Shown here piece by piece: positions 1-7,596 of a DNA stretch of 64,000 nt. Position 1 is the stretch's first letter. Each line of letters starts with the position of its first letter. The stretch is from CBDCVD01 sp965224015 (GTDB lineage Bacteria > Pseudomonadota > Alphaproteobacteria > Rhizobiales > CBDCVD01). The notes beneath the pieces are model-generated. The model was not told the origin of the DNA and made no database searches. It worked only from the letters and a program-made list of their open reading frames with translations. The position numbers and the translations under genes were made by a program. The stretch is taken from assembly GCA_965224015.1 (NCBI GenBank), contig OZ245032.1, positions 3,162,001-3,226,000 of the forward strand, written 5' to 3'.

Positions 1-578
1 TTTGTCGAAGGTGAAACCAAGAAAGTCAAACGCCAGCGCCTGGCTCCCATAAGCCATAATGGCAATAACAAGGATTATGCGAAGAAAACCGGGGTCAGGA
101 CCCATCGATCTGGTACTTTCCGTTGATCATGTCATACGCTAATCCATGATCCTTCTGCGGCGCCCCGTCAGAATGGTTCTATTAAAACCTGACGCGTTCT
201 AGAGCAAATGCGATAGCGTGCGCGATATATCACACTAACGGGTTCTCATCCGGATGAACAACAAACTTCTTGTACGGTTCATCAATGACGCATCGTGGCG
301 CCTGTGTTAAAAACACTGCGCCGTTGTCTTTTATGCCCGCCGTTTGCAAGGTCTCGATACACATCGGCGCCGGTCTGCCGTGCACGGGCTTACGGGAAAT
401 GTAACGTGTTCGCACTGGATATACCAGATATTTTCTCACAGGATGCGACAGGTGGCGACGCGACCGGGGCCGATTCGCACGCCGTTTGGCCATGATTTTC
501 CGATGCACCGGGGTATTGTCATAGCAAATAGGATGAAAGGGACAGGGGACTTGACCCCAGTTTTGGATAAGACAAAGA
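1..578. other. Gene-poor repeat-rich stretch
   Basis: I recognise no gene here. Bases about 169-205 match part of the B-type repeat (reverse orientation of the 167-bp element at 15441-15607), containing the core GGTTCTATTAAAACCTGA. Open frames crossing 230-658 on the minus strand run into repeat A and show no family signature I can name. The stretch looks like decayed insertion-sequence DNA. Confidence 0.4.
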
Positions 579-579
579 C

Positions 580-686
580 CAATACCAGCGGTATTGGCTT
601 TATGTACGCGCCGTCTGGTGTACGGCCTTGATAACACAACGCTTTGATGCCAATCCATGAGTCGTTGCTAAGGATCCTTGGTATTA
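580..686 (+). repeat. Repeat A, copy 1
   Basis: This is a copy of a dispersed element of about 106 bp that begins ATACCAGCGGTAT and ends CCTTGGTATTA. The ends form an imperfect inverted repeat (TTATACCA-like on both sides). At least ten full or partial copies occur in this window in both orientations. No reading frame is conserved across copies, so it looks like a non-autonomous miniature element. Confidence 0.85.
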
Positions 687-722
687 AGGCCCATCTTGTC
701 GCAAAATCGCCCAAGTACCTTT

Positions 723-758
723 TGGCAGAATGGTTCTATTAAGACCTGACACGCGCTA
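723..758. repeat. Repeat B fragment at IS target
   Basis: The fragment contains GGTTCTATTAAGACCTGA and matches one arm of the 167-bp B element. The adjoining IS element is inserted directly into its end, just after the TA dinucleotide. Confidence 0.6.
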
Positions 759-1619
759 GGCTGTGGTGACAATTTAAGGAGTTTTGGGTTCTCAATTGAC
801 GACGAATCAGATTCATTACTGACTTTTGAGAGGTTAGTTATGTCTGTTGATGAACTTCGTGATGATCAGTGGGAACGCTTGGAGCCTTTTATCCCTGGAG
901 GTCGCAAAGGCCGGCGTGGTCCTCGCAGCAACAACCGCCGTTTTCTTAACGGCCTTCTTTGGATGGCCCGTTCAGGGGCACGCTGGCGAGACCTGCCGGA
1001 GCGATTTGGCCCCTATCAAACAGTTAAACGCAGGTACTATCGTTGGGTAGAGAACGGTGTTATTGAGCGTATGTTTGAGGCCCTGTCGAAAGAGGCAGAT
1101 TTTGAATGGTTGCAGATTGATACAACTATCATCCGGGCACACAAACATGCGGCAGGAGCCCCGCAAAAAAAGGGGGCGCTGCATCCCAAGGGTTGGGTCG
1201 CTGCAAGGGCGGGTTCTCCACCAAACTCCATGCGGTAGGCGATGGGTTGGGCCTTCCCGTGCGCTTTGGCGGAGGGCCAGGCCAGGAGAACGACATGAAG
1301 CAAGCGCTTGATTTGATTGCAGGCTTTGCATCAAGTTATGTTTTTGGTGACCGCGCCTATGATGCAGACAATTTGGTGGAGGCAATTGTGAAGACCGGTG
1401 GTGAAGCGGTTATACCCCCACGCCGGCATCGCACAGATCAGCGTGCATATGACAAAGAGCTGTACAAGGAGCGCAACAGGATCGAACGTCTATTTGGACG
1501 GCTCAAGGAATTCAGACGGGTTGCGACGCGCTATGACAAACTGCTGGCGAATTTTCTTGGCTTCGTTAAACTTGCGGCAATCCAGCTGTGGCTCAAATAG
1601 TTAAATTGTCACCACAGCC
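759..1619 (+). mobile_element. Intact IS5-family (IS427-like) insertion sequence
   Basis: The element is 861 bp. Its terminal inverted repeats are GGCTGTGGTGACAATTTAA on the left and its exact complement TTAAATTGTCACCACAGCC on the right. A TA dinucleotide lies at both outer edges, consistent with the 2-bp target duplication of the IS427 group. One transposase gene fills the element through a frameshift. The perfect ends and open frames indicate a recent, possibly active insertion. Confidence 0.88.
840..1600 (+). CDS. IS5-family transposase, programmed -1 frameshift
   Basis: Two overlapping frames encode one DDE transposase. The first (840-1238) carries the N-terminal DUF4096-type domain (RDDQWERLEPFIPG near the start, ARWRDLPERFGP about residue 47). 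The second is in the -1 frame from about 1170 to 1600 and gives the conserved GGFSTKLHA, FGDRAYDAD and C-terminal NRIERLFGRLKEFRR blocks. The switch point is a run of seven A followed by five G at 1165-1176. A -1 slip there joins the frames into the expected family sequence (KKGG...GRCKGGFSTK). Without the slip the first frame ends at 1238, lacking the catalytic core. Frameshift control is known for this IS group; its use here is inferred from the slip site. Confidence 0.88.
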
Positions 1620-1673
1620 TAGACTGTGGTGCAAACAGTTTGTCAACACTGCCTGGTCGTGGACGTTATAAAT

Positions 1674-1779
1674 TATACCAGCGGTATTGGCTTTATGTAC
1701 GCGCCGACTGGTGTACGGCCTTGATACCATAACTCTTTGACGCTAAGCCATGAGTCATTGTTAAGGACCCTTGGTATAA
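1674..1779 (+). repeat. Repeat A, copy 2
   Basis: This is a full-length copy in the plus orientation, about 55 bp downstream of the IS element and 40 bp before the next gene. Its sequence is nearly identical to copy 1 apart from scattered substitutions. Confidence 0.88.
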
Positions 1780-1819
1780 CACGCAGGTTAAATGAATTAA
1801 AAATAGGACTTTATCAAAA

Positions 1820-2812
1820 ATGCATATTAAACAAAAAAAGTTTCTATTAGGAATTGTTGCTGGGGTATTTATATTATTTCTCGGAGCTTTATTTTATGCA
1901 AAGAATATAAAATATTCAAAGTGTGTCACCGAAAATACTTTTTTGCCGGAATATGCACCACCAGAGTTTATTGCTGTCTTTGATATTGATTGCGCGTCAA
2001 CTTACCCAGGTATAGAAAAAGAAGAAATGATCGATTTTGCCATTACTTTTGGTTATCCATCGCTTTTGTTTGATATAAAAACAGAGAGGGAAGTTTTAAG
2101 CTTAATTGAATCTACAGTTAGGGAGGGAGATCGCGGTTTTTTTGCTTCGGATCCGAATATTCTGGCTGAACTAAAGTCACGGGCAGCGCATTACCATCTT
2201 AATGATGAAATAGCGTTTGTAGAAGCAATTATAAACCCAAAAACGCGGTTTGAACAAAACAATATTGACTATGCGTTTCTCATGGCCTTACCCCTTTGGG
2301 AAAACCTTGAGAATATGAAGCGCTTGTCCGACTGGTGTTCAGTACGTGGCTGTGAAATTTCCAAAACAGAGTGTGATACAGATGTTGGGTTGGAAGATAA
2401 ATTGGCCATTGCCCGTGGAGATATAAGCTTTGAAACAGTTTATGCCAAATGCCCATTGAGCTTTGAGTGGCTTAAAACGCTAAGACGAGTTGACCTTATT
2501 GACACTATGTGTAGCTCAACACGTCAGATAAACCATATAATGAATAAACCTGAAGCCATTGGCGAGCCTTGTTTTTCCGCAACGGGAGACTCATTAGATA
2601 GTTACAGAGGTGATTCTCCAAGCACAGTCGTGCGTTTTTTAAGATTTCTCTACAGAAGAGAAAATGCTATTAGCCTAAGCGATATAGAAATTGATTATAT
2701 TAGAAATTATTATACAGGAGTTCCAAATCCGCATATGGGAATGCAAAAAGTGTTTCTCAGGATAGCAAATTTTCTTGAAGACAGTCGAAAAGTTAATGAC
2801 AGGAGCGATTAG
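1820..2812 (+). CDS. Hypothetical membrane-anchored protein, AT-rich
   Basis: This encodes a 330-residue protein that I do not recognise. A short basic N-terminus (MHIKQKK) is followed by one hydrophobic segment at about residues 8-27, so it is probably an inner-membrane anchor or uncleaved signal with the rest in the periplasm. Several cysteines (around 35, 57, 173, 179, 184) could form disulfides. The gene is clearly richer in A and T than the chromosomal genes further on, and it sits between repeat A and a broken IS30, so recent transfer is likely. The start ATG has only a weak upstream AGGA. Confidence 0.7.
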   Translation: MHIKQKKFLLGIVAGVFILFLGALFYAKNIKYSKCVTENTFLPEYAPPEFIAVFDIDCASTYPGIEKEEMIDFAITFGYPSLLFDIKTEREVLSLIESTVREGDRGFFASDPNILAELKSRAAHYHLNDEIAFVEAIINPKTRFEQNNIDYAFLMALPLWENLENMKRLSDWCSVRGCEISKTECDTDVGLEDKLAIARGDISFETVYAKCPLSFEWLKTLRRVDLIDTMCSSTRQINHIMNKPEAIGEPCFSATGDSLDSYRGDSPSTVVRFLRFLYRRENAISLSDIEIDYIRNYYTGVPNPHMGMQKVFLRIANFLEDSRKVNDRSD

Positions 2813-2839
2813 TGGTAAAATTAAGAGCCACTGCTGGTT

Positions 2840-3345
2840 TCACATTTCAAGTGCCGCACCTTGGTTTTTGATTTCGTTTGTAAATCTAGCGACTTCTGCC
2901 GGTGTTTTGTACCCAAGGCATTTTCGCGGCGTGTTGTTGTAGAGAATTGCCATATTTTGGATGTCCTTTGCCGTGTAGTTTGAGAGCTTGGTTTTTCGAG
3001 GCATGCGATGCGCAAGCGCCCATTGCCGTTCTCGATTGCACCGCGTTGCCAGGGGGAATGAGGATCGCAGAAGAAAGCGGGCAGGTTCAGTTGCTGTTCA
3101 ACGGCTTTATACCAAGGGTCCTTAACAATGACTCATGGATTAGCGTCAAGCAAGTATGTTATCAAGGCCGTACACCAGTCGGCGTGTCTATAAAGCCAAT
3201 ACCGCTGGTATTATGCCGTGCAAACTCGCCGCCATTGTCATGGGTGATGGTTCTGCGCAATGGCTTGGGAAAGGGTTGGAGAGCCTTGATGATCGCCTTA
3301 GATACCGTCTCGCTCGTGTTGATGCCTGCAAACTGCCCCCGATCG
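2840..3345 (-). pseudogene. IS30-family transposase remnant
   Basis: On the minus strand the conserved DDE-domain pieces of an IS30 transposase are visible. ETVSKAIIKAL...RRTITHDNGGEFA lies upstream, and PAFFCDPHSPWQRGAIENGNGRLR followed by NNTPRKCLGYKTPAEV lies downstream, ending at a stop at 2840. Between the two pieces a full copy of repeat A (3108-3213) interrupts the gene directly after EFARHN. The N-terminal helix-turn-helix half is absent. The protein cannot be functional. Confidence 0.85.
3108..3213 (-). repeat. Repeat A, copy 3, inserted in IS30
   Basis: This full-length copy lies in the minus orientation. It cleanly interrupts the IS30 transposase, which shows that repeat A has moved as a discrete unit. 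Confidence 0.9.
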
Positions 3346-3573
3346 CTCAAGGCTCACACCCGCCGGTACCGCCTTTAACGTCGCCCCGGACGGCAGTGGC
3401 ATGCGAAAGCGCTTTATACTGCGTGCTTCCTACCAAGTACGTGCTGCAAAACGCGCATTATTCGCGTAAAACCACGATTTTGCAATTATATTTAACGGTT
3501 TGCTAACCCTTGTATCGTCTTCTTTAACCGTATCTGCAGTTGATATTGTGAGTAGTGACAAGGGCTTTTGCAC

Positions 3574-3732
3574 ATGACGGATATTGCGGCACTTGAGGCG
3601 TTGGCAAAGAAAGGCCACGAGTGCTTGGCACGCGGACAAGCCAAGCAAGCTTTGGATATCGGAAGGGAGCTGGAAACCAAGCGGTTTTCCGCCGGGTTTG
3701 AAGTGCAGGCCCTGGCGCTGAATGCCCTTGAG
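3574..3732 (+). pseudogene. Truncated N-terminus of a possible TPR-type protein
   Basis: The reading frame starts MTDIAALEALAKKGHECLARGQAKQ and continues ALDIGRELETKRFSAGFEVQALAL. The pattern of alternating small and hydrophobic residues suggests one or two tetratricopeptide-like helices. After about 53 residues it runs into remains of an IS5-type transposase and loses sense. The parent protein cannot be named from this fragment. Confidence 0.4.
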
Positions 3733-3966
3733 CGACGCAGGCGATCCGCTGGAGCCGTTGCTGCGCGTGGTTGACTTCGAGATATTTCGCGACAGTCTTG
3801 ACGCGGCGCTTGATTATAAATCCGGCCCTCAGGGCGGCAGACCACCATTTGACAGCGTCATGTCATGATGTTCAAGGTGCTGGTGCTTGCCAAGCGCTGT
3901 ACGGTTTGTCGGACCCGCAGGCTGAATTCCAGATCATGGACCGGCGCACCTTTGGGCGGTTCCTAG
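3733..3966 (+). pseudogene. IS5-family transposase N-terminal fragment
   Basis: Translated pieces in two frames match the N-terminal domain of IS5-type transposases: VVDFEIFRDSLDAALDY, GGRPPFDSVM and MFKVLVL, then QALYGLSDPQAEFQIMDRRTFGRFL in another frame. A frameshift separates them near 3885. The fragment ends exactly at the CTAG where the IS481 element begins. Confidence 0.7.
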
Positions 3967-4931
3967 ATGTGTAACGTCAAGAGGTTGTCTCCATTTAATC
4001 CTAAAGCAGAGATAGGCGGTTTGGTCTTTATGGCGCTATGAGGTCGGTGCCAATTATACATATGGGTCCACTCTGGTAAATAGGCCTTACGCTGTTCTGA
4101 TGTCTGGTACAAAGGCGCGTAAGCCCACTCATTAATCGCCGTCTTGATGAAGCGTTCCGCTTTGCCATTGGTTCTTGGGGTGTAGGGTTTGGTTCTGACA
4201 TGCTTGATACCCAGTTCTTTACAGGCACTGGCGAAAGCCTTGGACTTGTAGCACGCGCCGTTGTCGGTCATAGCCCGCCGGATGGTGATCCCCAGCCTTT
4301 TATAATACGCAACAGCGCTTTGCAGAAAAGCCACCGCACTCTGCTTTTTTTCATCTGCGAAGATGTCCGTGCAGGCGATGCGTGAGTTATCATCGACACA
4401 CACATGCAAGTATTCCCAGCCATAGCCGCCTTTGCCAGAGCGTGTGTTGGATTGCCCGACGCGAGACCCAGTGACCCGGTGGCCAGGGCGGCCAAACCGT
4501 CCCAGTTTCTTGATATCGAGATGGATCATATCCCCTGGATGGTCATGCACATAGCGCCGTTCCGGCACCTTTGGTTCCAGGTCTTTAAGGCGCGAGAGCC
4601 TGGCCCGTTTCAAGACACGGCTGACGGTTGCCGCAGAAACATCAAGCTTTAGGGCGATATGTTGTCCGCACAGCCGCTGGCGGCGTAGGCTTATGATGGC
4701 CCTTGCCAGCGGCTGTGGGATGGCTCGTGGACTATGATGGGGGCGCGACGAACGATCTATCATGCCTGCTTGTCCGAACTGTTCATATCGCTTGACCCAT
4801 TTGGTCACCGTTTTAGCGCAGACGCCATAGGCGCGGCTGGCTTGTGCTTTTGTCAAGCGCCCGTTTAAGACGTCGCGGGCCATTTCTACTCGACGTGAGG
4901 GTGCTAATCTGGCATTTTTGTGGATGTTCAT
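3963..4931 (-). CDS. IS481-family transposase
   Basis: The product has 322 residues, from MNIHKNARLAPSRR (preceded by GGAGAG) to LTLHI. It has an N-terminal helix-turn-helix (TKAQASRAYGVCAKTVTKWVKR), a second HTH (CGQHIALKLDVSAATVSRVLKR) and an rve integrase core. The core shows the catalytic DDE pattern: IHLDIKKL, MTDNGACY and the TPRTNGKAERFIKT segment. Length is normal for the family. The TAG stop codon is not inside the element: its bases come from the CTAG target just outside the terminal repeat. The gene appears intact. Confidence 0.92.
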   Translation of the reverse strand: MNIHKNARLAPSRRVEMARDVLNGRLTKAQASRAYGVCAKTVTKWVKRYEQFGQAGMIDRSSRPHHSPRAIPQPLARAIISLRRQRLCGQHIALKLDVSAATVSRVLKRARLSRLKDLEPKVPERRYVHDHPGDMIHLDIKKLGRFGRPGHRVTGSRVGQSNTRSGKGGYGWEYLHVCVDDNSRIACTDIFADEKKQSAVAFLQSAVAYYKRLGITIRRAMTDNGACYKSKAFASACKELGIKHVRTKPYTPRTNGKAERFIKTAINEWAYAPLYQTSEQRKAYLPEWTHMYNWHRPHSAIKTKPPISALGLNGDNLLTLHI

Positions 4932-5015
4932 TCGGTCTCTCCATGGATGTTTGAAGTGTGATACCTCCAATCTCCATAGCAGGGATCGAATGGACAACCT
5001 ATTGAAAGTTCACAT
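3967..5015 (-). mobile_element. IS481-family insertion sequence
   Basis: The element is 1,049 bp with imperfect terminal inverted repeats. One end reads ATGTGTAACGTCAAGAGG; the other, read inward, is ATGTGAACTTTCAATAGG. Both continue GTTGTC. CTAG lies immediately outside each end (3963-3966 and 5016-5019), matching the CTAG target preference known for IS481. The flanks beyond CTAG come from two different IS5-type transposases, so the insertion has probably been involved in a rearrangement. Confidence 0.88.
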
Positions 5016-5320
5016 CTAGCAACGCTCAACAAGTCATTGATCACAACAAATGTGCCATTGTTCCGAAAGCGGTAGAAATAGTAGCGCACAGTGGAAACCG
5101 GTGGGAAGTCTTTGGGTAATTGCCGCCACTGGCAACCGATTGTTGCGATATACTGGATGGTATTCCAGATAGCCCGCATATCGACCGTGCAAGGACGGCC
5201 AACTACGCTACGGATTTCCACAATGGGAGCTATCAATTCCCACTCATCATCACGGCAATCGCTTGCATAGCGAAGGTCACTTCTGTCATTCTCAAGGCGA
5301 GTGATTTCAGTCCACGGCAT
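5016..5320 (-). pseudogene. IS5-family transposase orfA, truncated
   Basis: The frame starts MPWTEITRLENDRSDLRYASD and contains DDEWELIAPIVE and IATIGCQWRQLPKDFPPVSTV, typical of the orfA N-terminal domain of IS5-group transposases. It is cut after about 100 residues (INDLLSVA) by IS481. The catalytic part is not present anywhere on the left side, where a different IS5 relative is found. Confidence 0.85.
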
Positions 5321-5394
5321 CGTAATTCTCCTATTTAGCAAATCAAAGAATTATAACCAACTGAAATCACTCAACATAATTTCCAATCAGGCTC
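5016..5394 (-). mobile_element. Partial IS5-family (IS1031-like) element
   Basis: Only one end remains. The outer terminus at 5394, read inward, is GAGCCTGATTGGAAATT, and TAA lies just outside, inside a broken copy of repeat A. The inner part is cut by the IS481 insertion. The same terminus and the same TAA target occur in the 171-bp element at 11744-11914. Confidence 0.75.
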
Positions 5395-5430
5395 TAATCC
5401 ATGAGTCATTGTTAAGGACCCTTGGTATAA
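5395..5430 (+). repeat. Repeat A, copy 4, right half only
   Basis: It runs from TAATCCATGAGTCATTG to CCTTGGTATAA. The left half has been replaced by the IS1031-like element. The far end abuts a truncated oxidoreductase gene. Confidence 0.8.
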
Positions 5431-5591
5431 GCCTCAAGATGGGCGGCGGAAATACCGCCCGTTCCGACCATACCGATCCGCGGTCGGTAGGTTTTCGGCT
5501 GAGGCGGCTTATAAAGGATGTCCGGCGCTCTGACCTCGGCCGGCCCTGCTGACTTCAGCGCATAGGTTTCCTGTTCAATCTGATCCGTCAT
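5431..5591 (-). pseudogene. Gfo/Idh/MocA oxidoreductase, N-terminal fragment
   Basis: The fragment starts MTDQIEQETYALKSAG and reaches the Rossmann nucleotide-binding motif GMVGTGGISAAHLEAYTKG, the start of an NAD(P)-dependent sugar dehydrogenase of the Gfo/Idh/MocA family. It then stops at repeat A. Its ATG overlaps the TGA of the upstream oxidoreductase (ATGA), so the two were translationally coupled in a sugar-catabolic operon. Confidence 0.75.
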
Positions 5592-6400
5592 GGCACCAGC
5601 GAAAGCGTGCGTTTCTCGGCCGCCGATTGCACCGCGGTATCGACAATCCGCTGTGCCGTCAGGCAAAGCGCCGGATCAAGCGGCCCGCCAACCGGCTCAT
5701 TCCGCTCCAGGCAGCCAAGCACATATTCGATGCCATTCCTTGCGCCTTCCGGCAGCGGGTCGACCGGAATGTTGTGACGCTCGGGCCGCGCGCGTGTCTG
5801 CACCGTCAGATGCGACGCGTAATCGGGCGAGGCGATGGTTCCCTCAGAGCCGACAAAGGTGAAGCCGCAAGTCGGTTGCGGCTGATGGATCCAGGGATCG
5901 GTAAACGTCCCCCAGCGTGTTTCCATCTTGCTGAGGCCGCGGGCATAGCGGCAGACGGCGATGGCGTGTTGGTCCACTTCGATCCCTGGCGTGTCGTCGG
6001 TCGTGCAGGTGACTTCGATCGGGACCTCTCCGTTTAAGTACCACGTCCCCAGGGTCGCGCCATAGCCCAGGTAGTCAAGTAGAGCCCCACCGCCCGAGGC
6101 CTTCTTGTACCACCACGAGTCGGGCTTCTGCCGCTCTACTTCTTCCGGACTGACTTCCACCTTGTCAGCCAGATGATAAAGCGGACCACGGTTGCCATCA
6201 TAGAAATGGACCTCGATCAGGTTGCCGATCATCCCTTCGTCTATCAGCCGTTTCGCCGTGACATGGCTTTCGACCCAACGCAGCGGCCAATTGATTGCCA
6301 TCTGTTTGCCGGTCGCCCCTGCATCGCCCTGTTTGCCCAACATGTGTCGCTCCAGATGGACCCAGGCTTCATCCGTCAACACAAACCGCGCTTCGTTCAT
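5588..6400 (-). pseudogene. Gfo/Idh/MocA oxidoreductase C-terminus fused to IS5 fragment
   Basis: The open frame of 270 residues is a chimera. The first 32 residues (MNEARFVLTDEAWVHLERHM...) match the N-terminus of an IS5-type transposase. From QMAINWPLRWVESHVTAKRL onward it is the C-terminal two thirds of a Gfo/Idh/MocA dehydrogenase, with SWWYKKASGGGALLDYLGYG and ETRWGTFTDPW. The Rossmann domain is missing. The matching N-terminus lies at about 7430-7586 on the same strand, so both pieces are likely halves of one gene split by the block between them, with some 60 residues lost. Confidence 0.75.
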
Positions 6401-6469
6401 TCAAACCTCCATTTTGGAAGCGTGAATAAGATTTCAGCCCGCTTGGGAATCCTGAATGTCCACGGGCCC

Positions 6470-6769
6470 CTAGTCTGCTGAAACCGTCGGCACCCCCATG
6501 GTGATTTTGCCGCCATGGCCCGTGCCATCCCCGATACGCATCACGCCCTTGCCGTTGATCTTGACTAGGCTAGAGCCCTTTTTCAGCGGATCAGAGCAAG
6601 GAACACCCGTGCACAGCGCCTTGCCGCCTTCCACAGCAACTGGAATGCCGTTGAATTTCACCAAACTCTGCCCCGCATCTTGAACCGGCCCACCAACATG
6701 CGGTTTCGGCCCAGGGTCAACCTTGGGGCAGACATGCATATGGCCAACTAATGCAATTGGTTTGGGCAT
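6470..6769 (-). CDS. PAAR-domain protein (type VI secretion tip)
   Basis: This is a small glycine-rich protein of 99 residues: MPKPIALVGHMHVCPKV, PGPKPHVGGPV, GIPVAVEGGKALC, a repeat-like GSSLVKINGKGVMRIGDG and C-terminal TGHGGKITMG. PAAR proteins cap the VgrG spike of the type VI secretion system and carry effectors. The gene has no fused toxin domain and follows the ComJ-like immunity gene after 11 bases, so toxin, inhibitor and PAAR form one cassette. No other T6SS gene is in the window. Confidence 0.82.
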   Translation of the reverse strand: MPKPIALVGHMHVCPKVDPGPKPHVGGPVQDAGQSLVKFNGIPVAVEGGKALCTGVPCSDPLKKGSSLVKINGKGVMRIGDGTGHGGKITMGVPTVSAD

Positions 6770-6780
6770 GATATAACTCT

Positions 6781-7251
6781 TTATCCAGCTAGATCAGCAT
6801 CTTTCCGAAGAACTGTGTCGGTCGTAAGCTCCCCACCTTGCTTAAGTACCGCAAATTCTGGAAAATCCGTTTCCGCAAACTTGAGATTAATCTTATATGC
6901 AATTTCATTTTCGTCGCCAGATAAAACTTCAAAGATCAAATTGTAAGAGCCATGCGTTACATTTACCAAACGAGTATCAAAAACCGTTCCGATCTTTAAA
7001 GACTCAGAAACTGAGAAAGGCACTTGTATGGCCCAAATCGCATCATCATGAACTTCTTCATCTTGTGCCGAAATGATATTAATCAGACACTCGCCGTCAT
7101 GATCAGGTACACCAAAAGAAACAAGTCCTTCTGACCACGCAAATCCCTGAGCTACATGCTCATCAGACCAAAGTAAACCAGGTGTTGGGTGGCTGGAGAT
7201 ATGAACGAGTATTTGTGTATACTCAACAAGAACTGAAAAACTGTCAATCAT
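6781..7251 (-). CDS. ComJ-family nuclease inhibitor, probable immunity protein
   Basis: The product has 156 residues. The start MIDSFSVLVEYTQILVHI, the motif DEHVAQGFAWSEGLVSFGVPD and the tail match my knowledge of the ComJ family. Its Bacillus member (Nin) inhibits the DNase NucA. The gene begins two bases after the stop of a frame that ends in a NucA/NucB-type DNase motif. That arrangement fits an immunity protein against the DNase effector. The protein is acidic and soluble with no signal peptide, so it would act in the cytoplasm. The gene is more AT-rich than the sugar genes on both sides. Confidence 0.75.
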   Translation of the reverse strand: MIDSFSVLVEYTQILVHISSHPTPGLLWSDEHVAQGFAWSEGLVSFGVPDHDGECLINIISAQDEEVHDDAIWAIQVPFSVSESLKIGTVFDTRLVNVTHGSYNLIFEVLSGDENEIAYKINLKFAETDFPEFAVLKQGGELTTDTVLRKDADLAG

Positions 7252-7253
7252 GA

Positions 7254-7586
7254 TTATGGCCCCACTGTCATAGTTATCTTACGCCCTTCTGGCACCCCTG
7301 CCAACTGCGCAGACATCTGGCCCCCTGCACTGCGATTGTCAGAGAGCGGTATATGGCGAACACTCGCTCCAGCCCCTCCTTCGGCAAACACAGCAGGCGG
7401 ATATTCATCTCTGTCCATACCGGGAATCGTAGGAATACCAAAGCGCTCAATCGCGCCTTCCATGCGTGCCGAGTCGGGATCGAAGATGGCGGCAATCTCG
7501 GCATCAGGGTGTTCGTCGACTTGCCGCAGAAGATCACCCATGTGCATGTGATCGAAGCTGATCCCGACAACCTGGTGTTTTGTCAT
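7254..7586 (-). pseudogene. Chimera: oxidoreductase N-terminus joined to NucA/NucB DNase C-terminus
   Basis: The 110-residue frame starts as a Gfo/Idh/MocA dehydrogenase (MTKHQVVGISFDHMHMGDLL, AAIFDPDSARMEGAIERFG). At about residue 52 it switches in frame to the second half of a NucA/NucB-type nuclease: DRDEYPPAVFAEGGAGASV, SDNRSAGG, then a short end at the stop. The DEYP and EGGAGA motifs belong to the catalytic core of that DNase family. The first half of the nuclease is missing, so activity is unlikely. The ORF looks like the left junction of a block inserted into the dehydrogenase gene. Confidence 0.78.
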
Positions 7587-7596
7587 TTCACCCTCC

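Noticed and set aside
230..658. Open frame of 142 residues on the minus strand
   Set aside because: It reads through a full repeat A and repeat-like DNA, has no family motif and no ribosome site.
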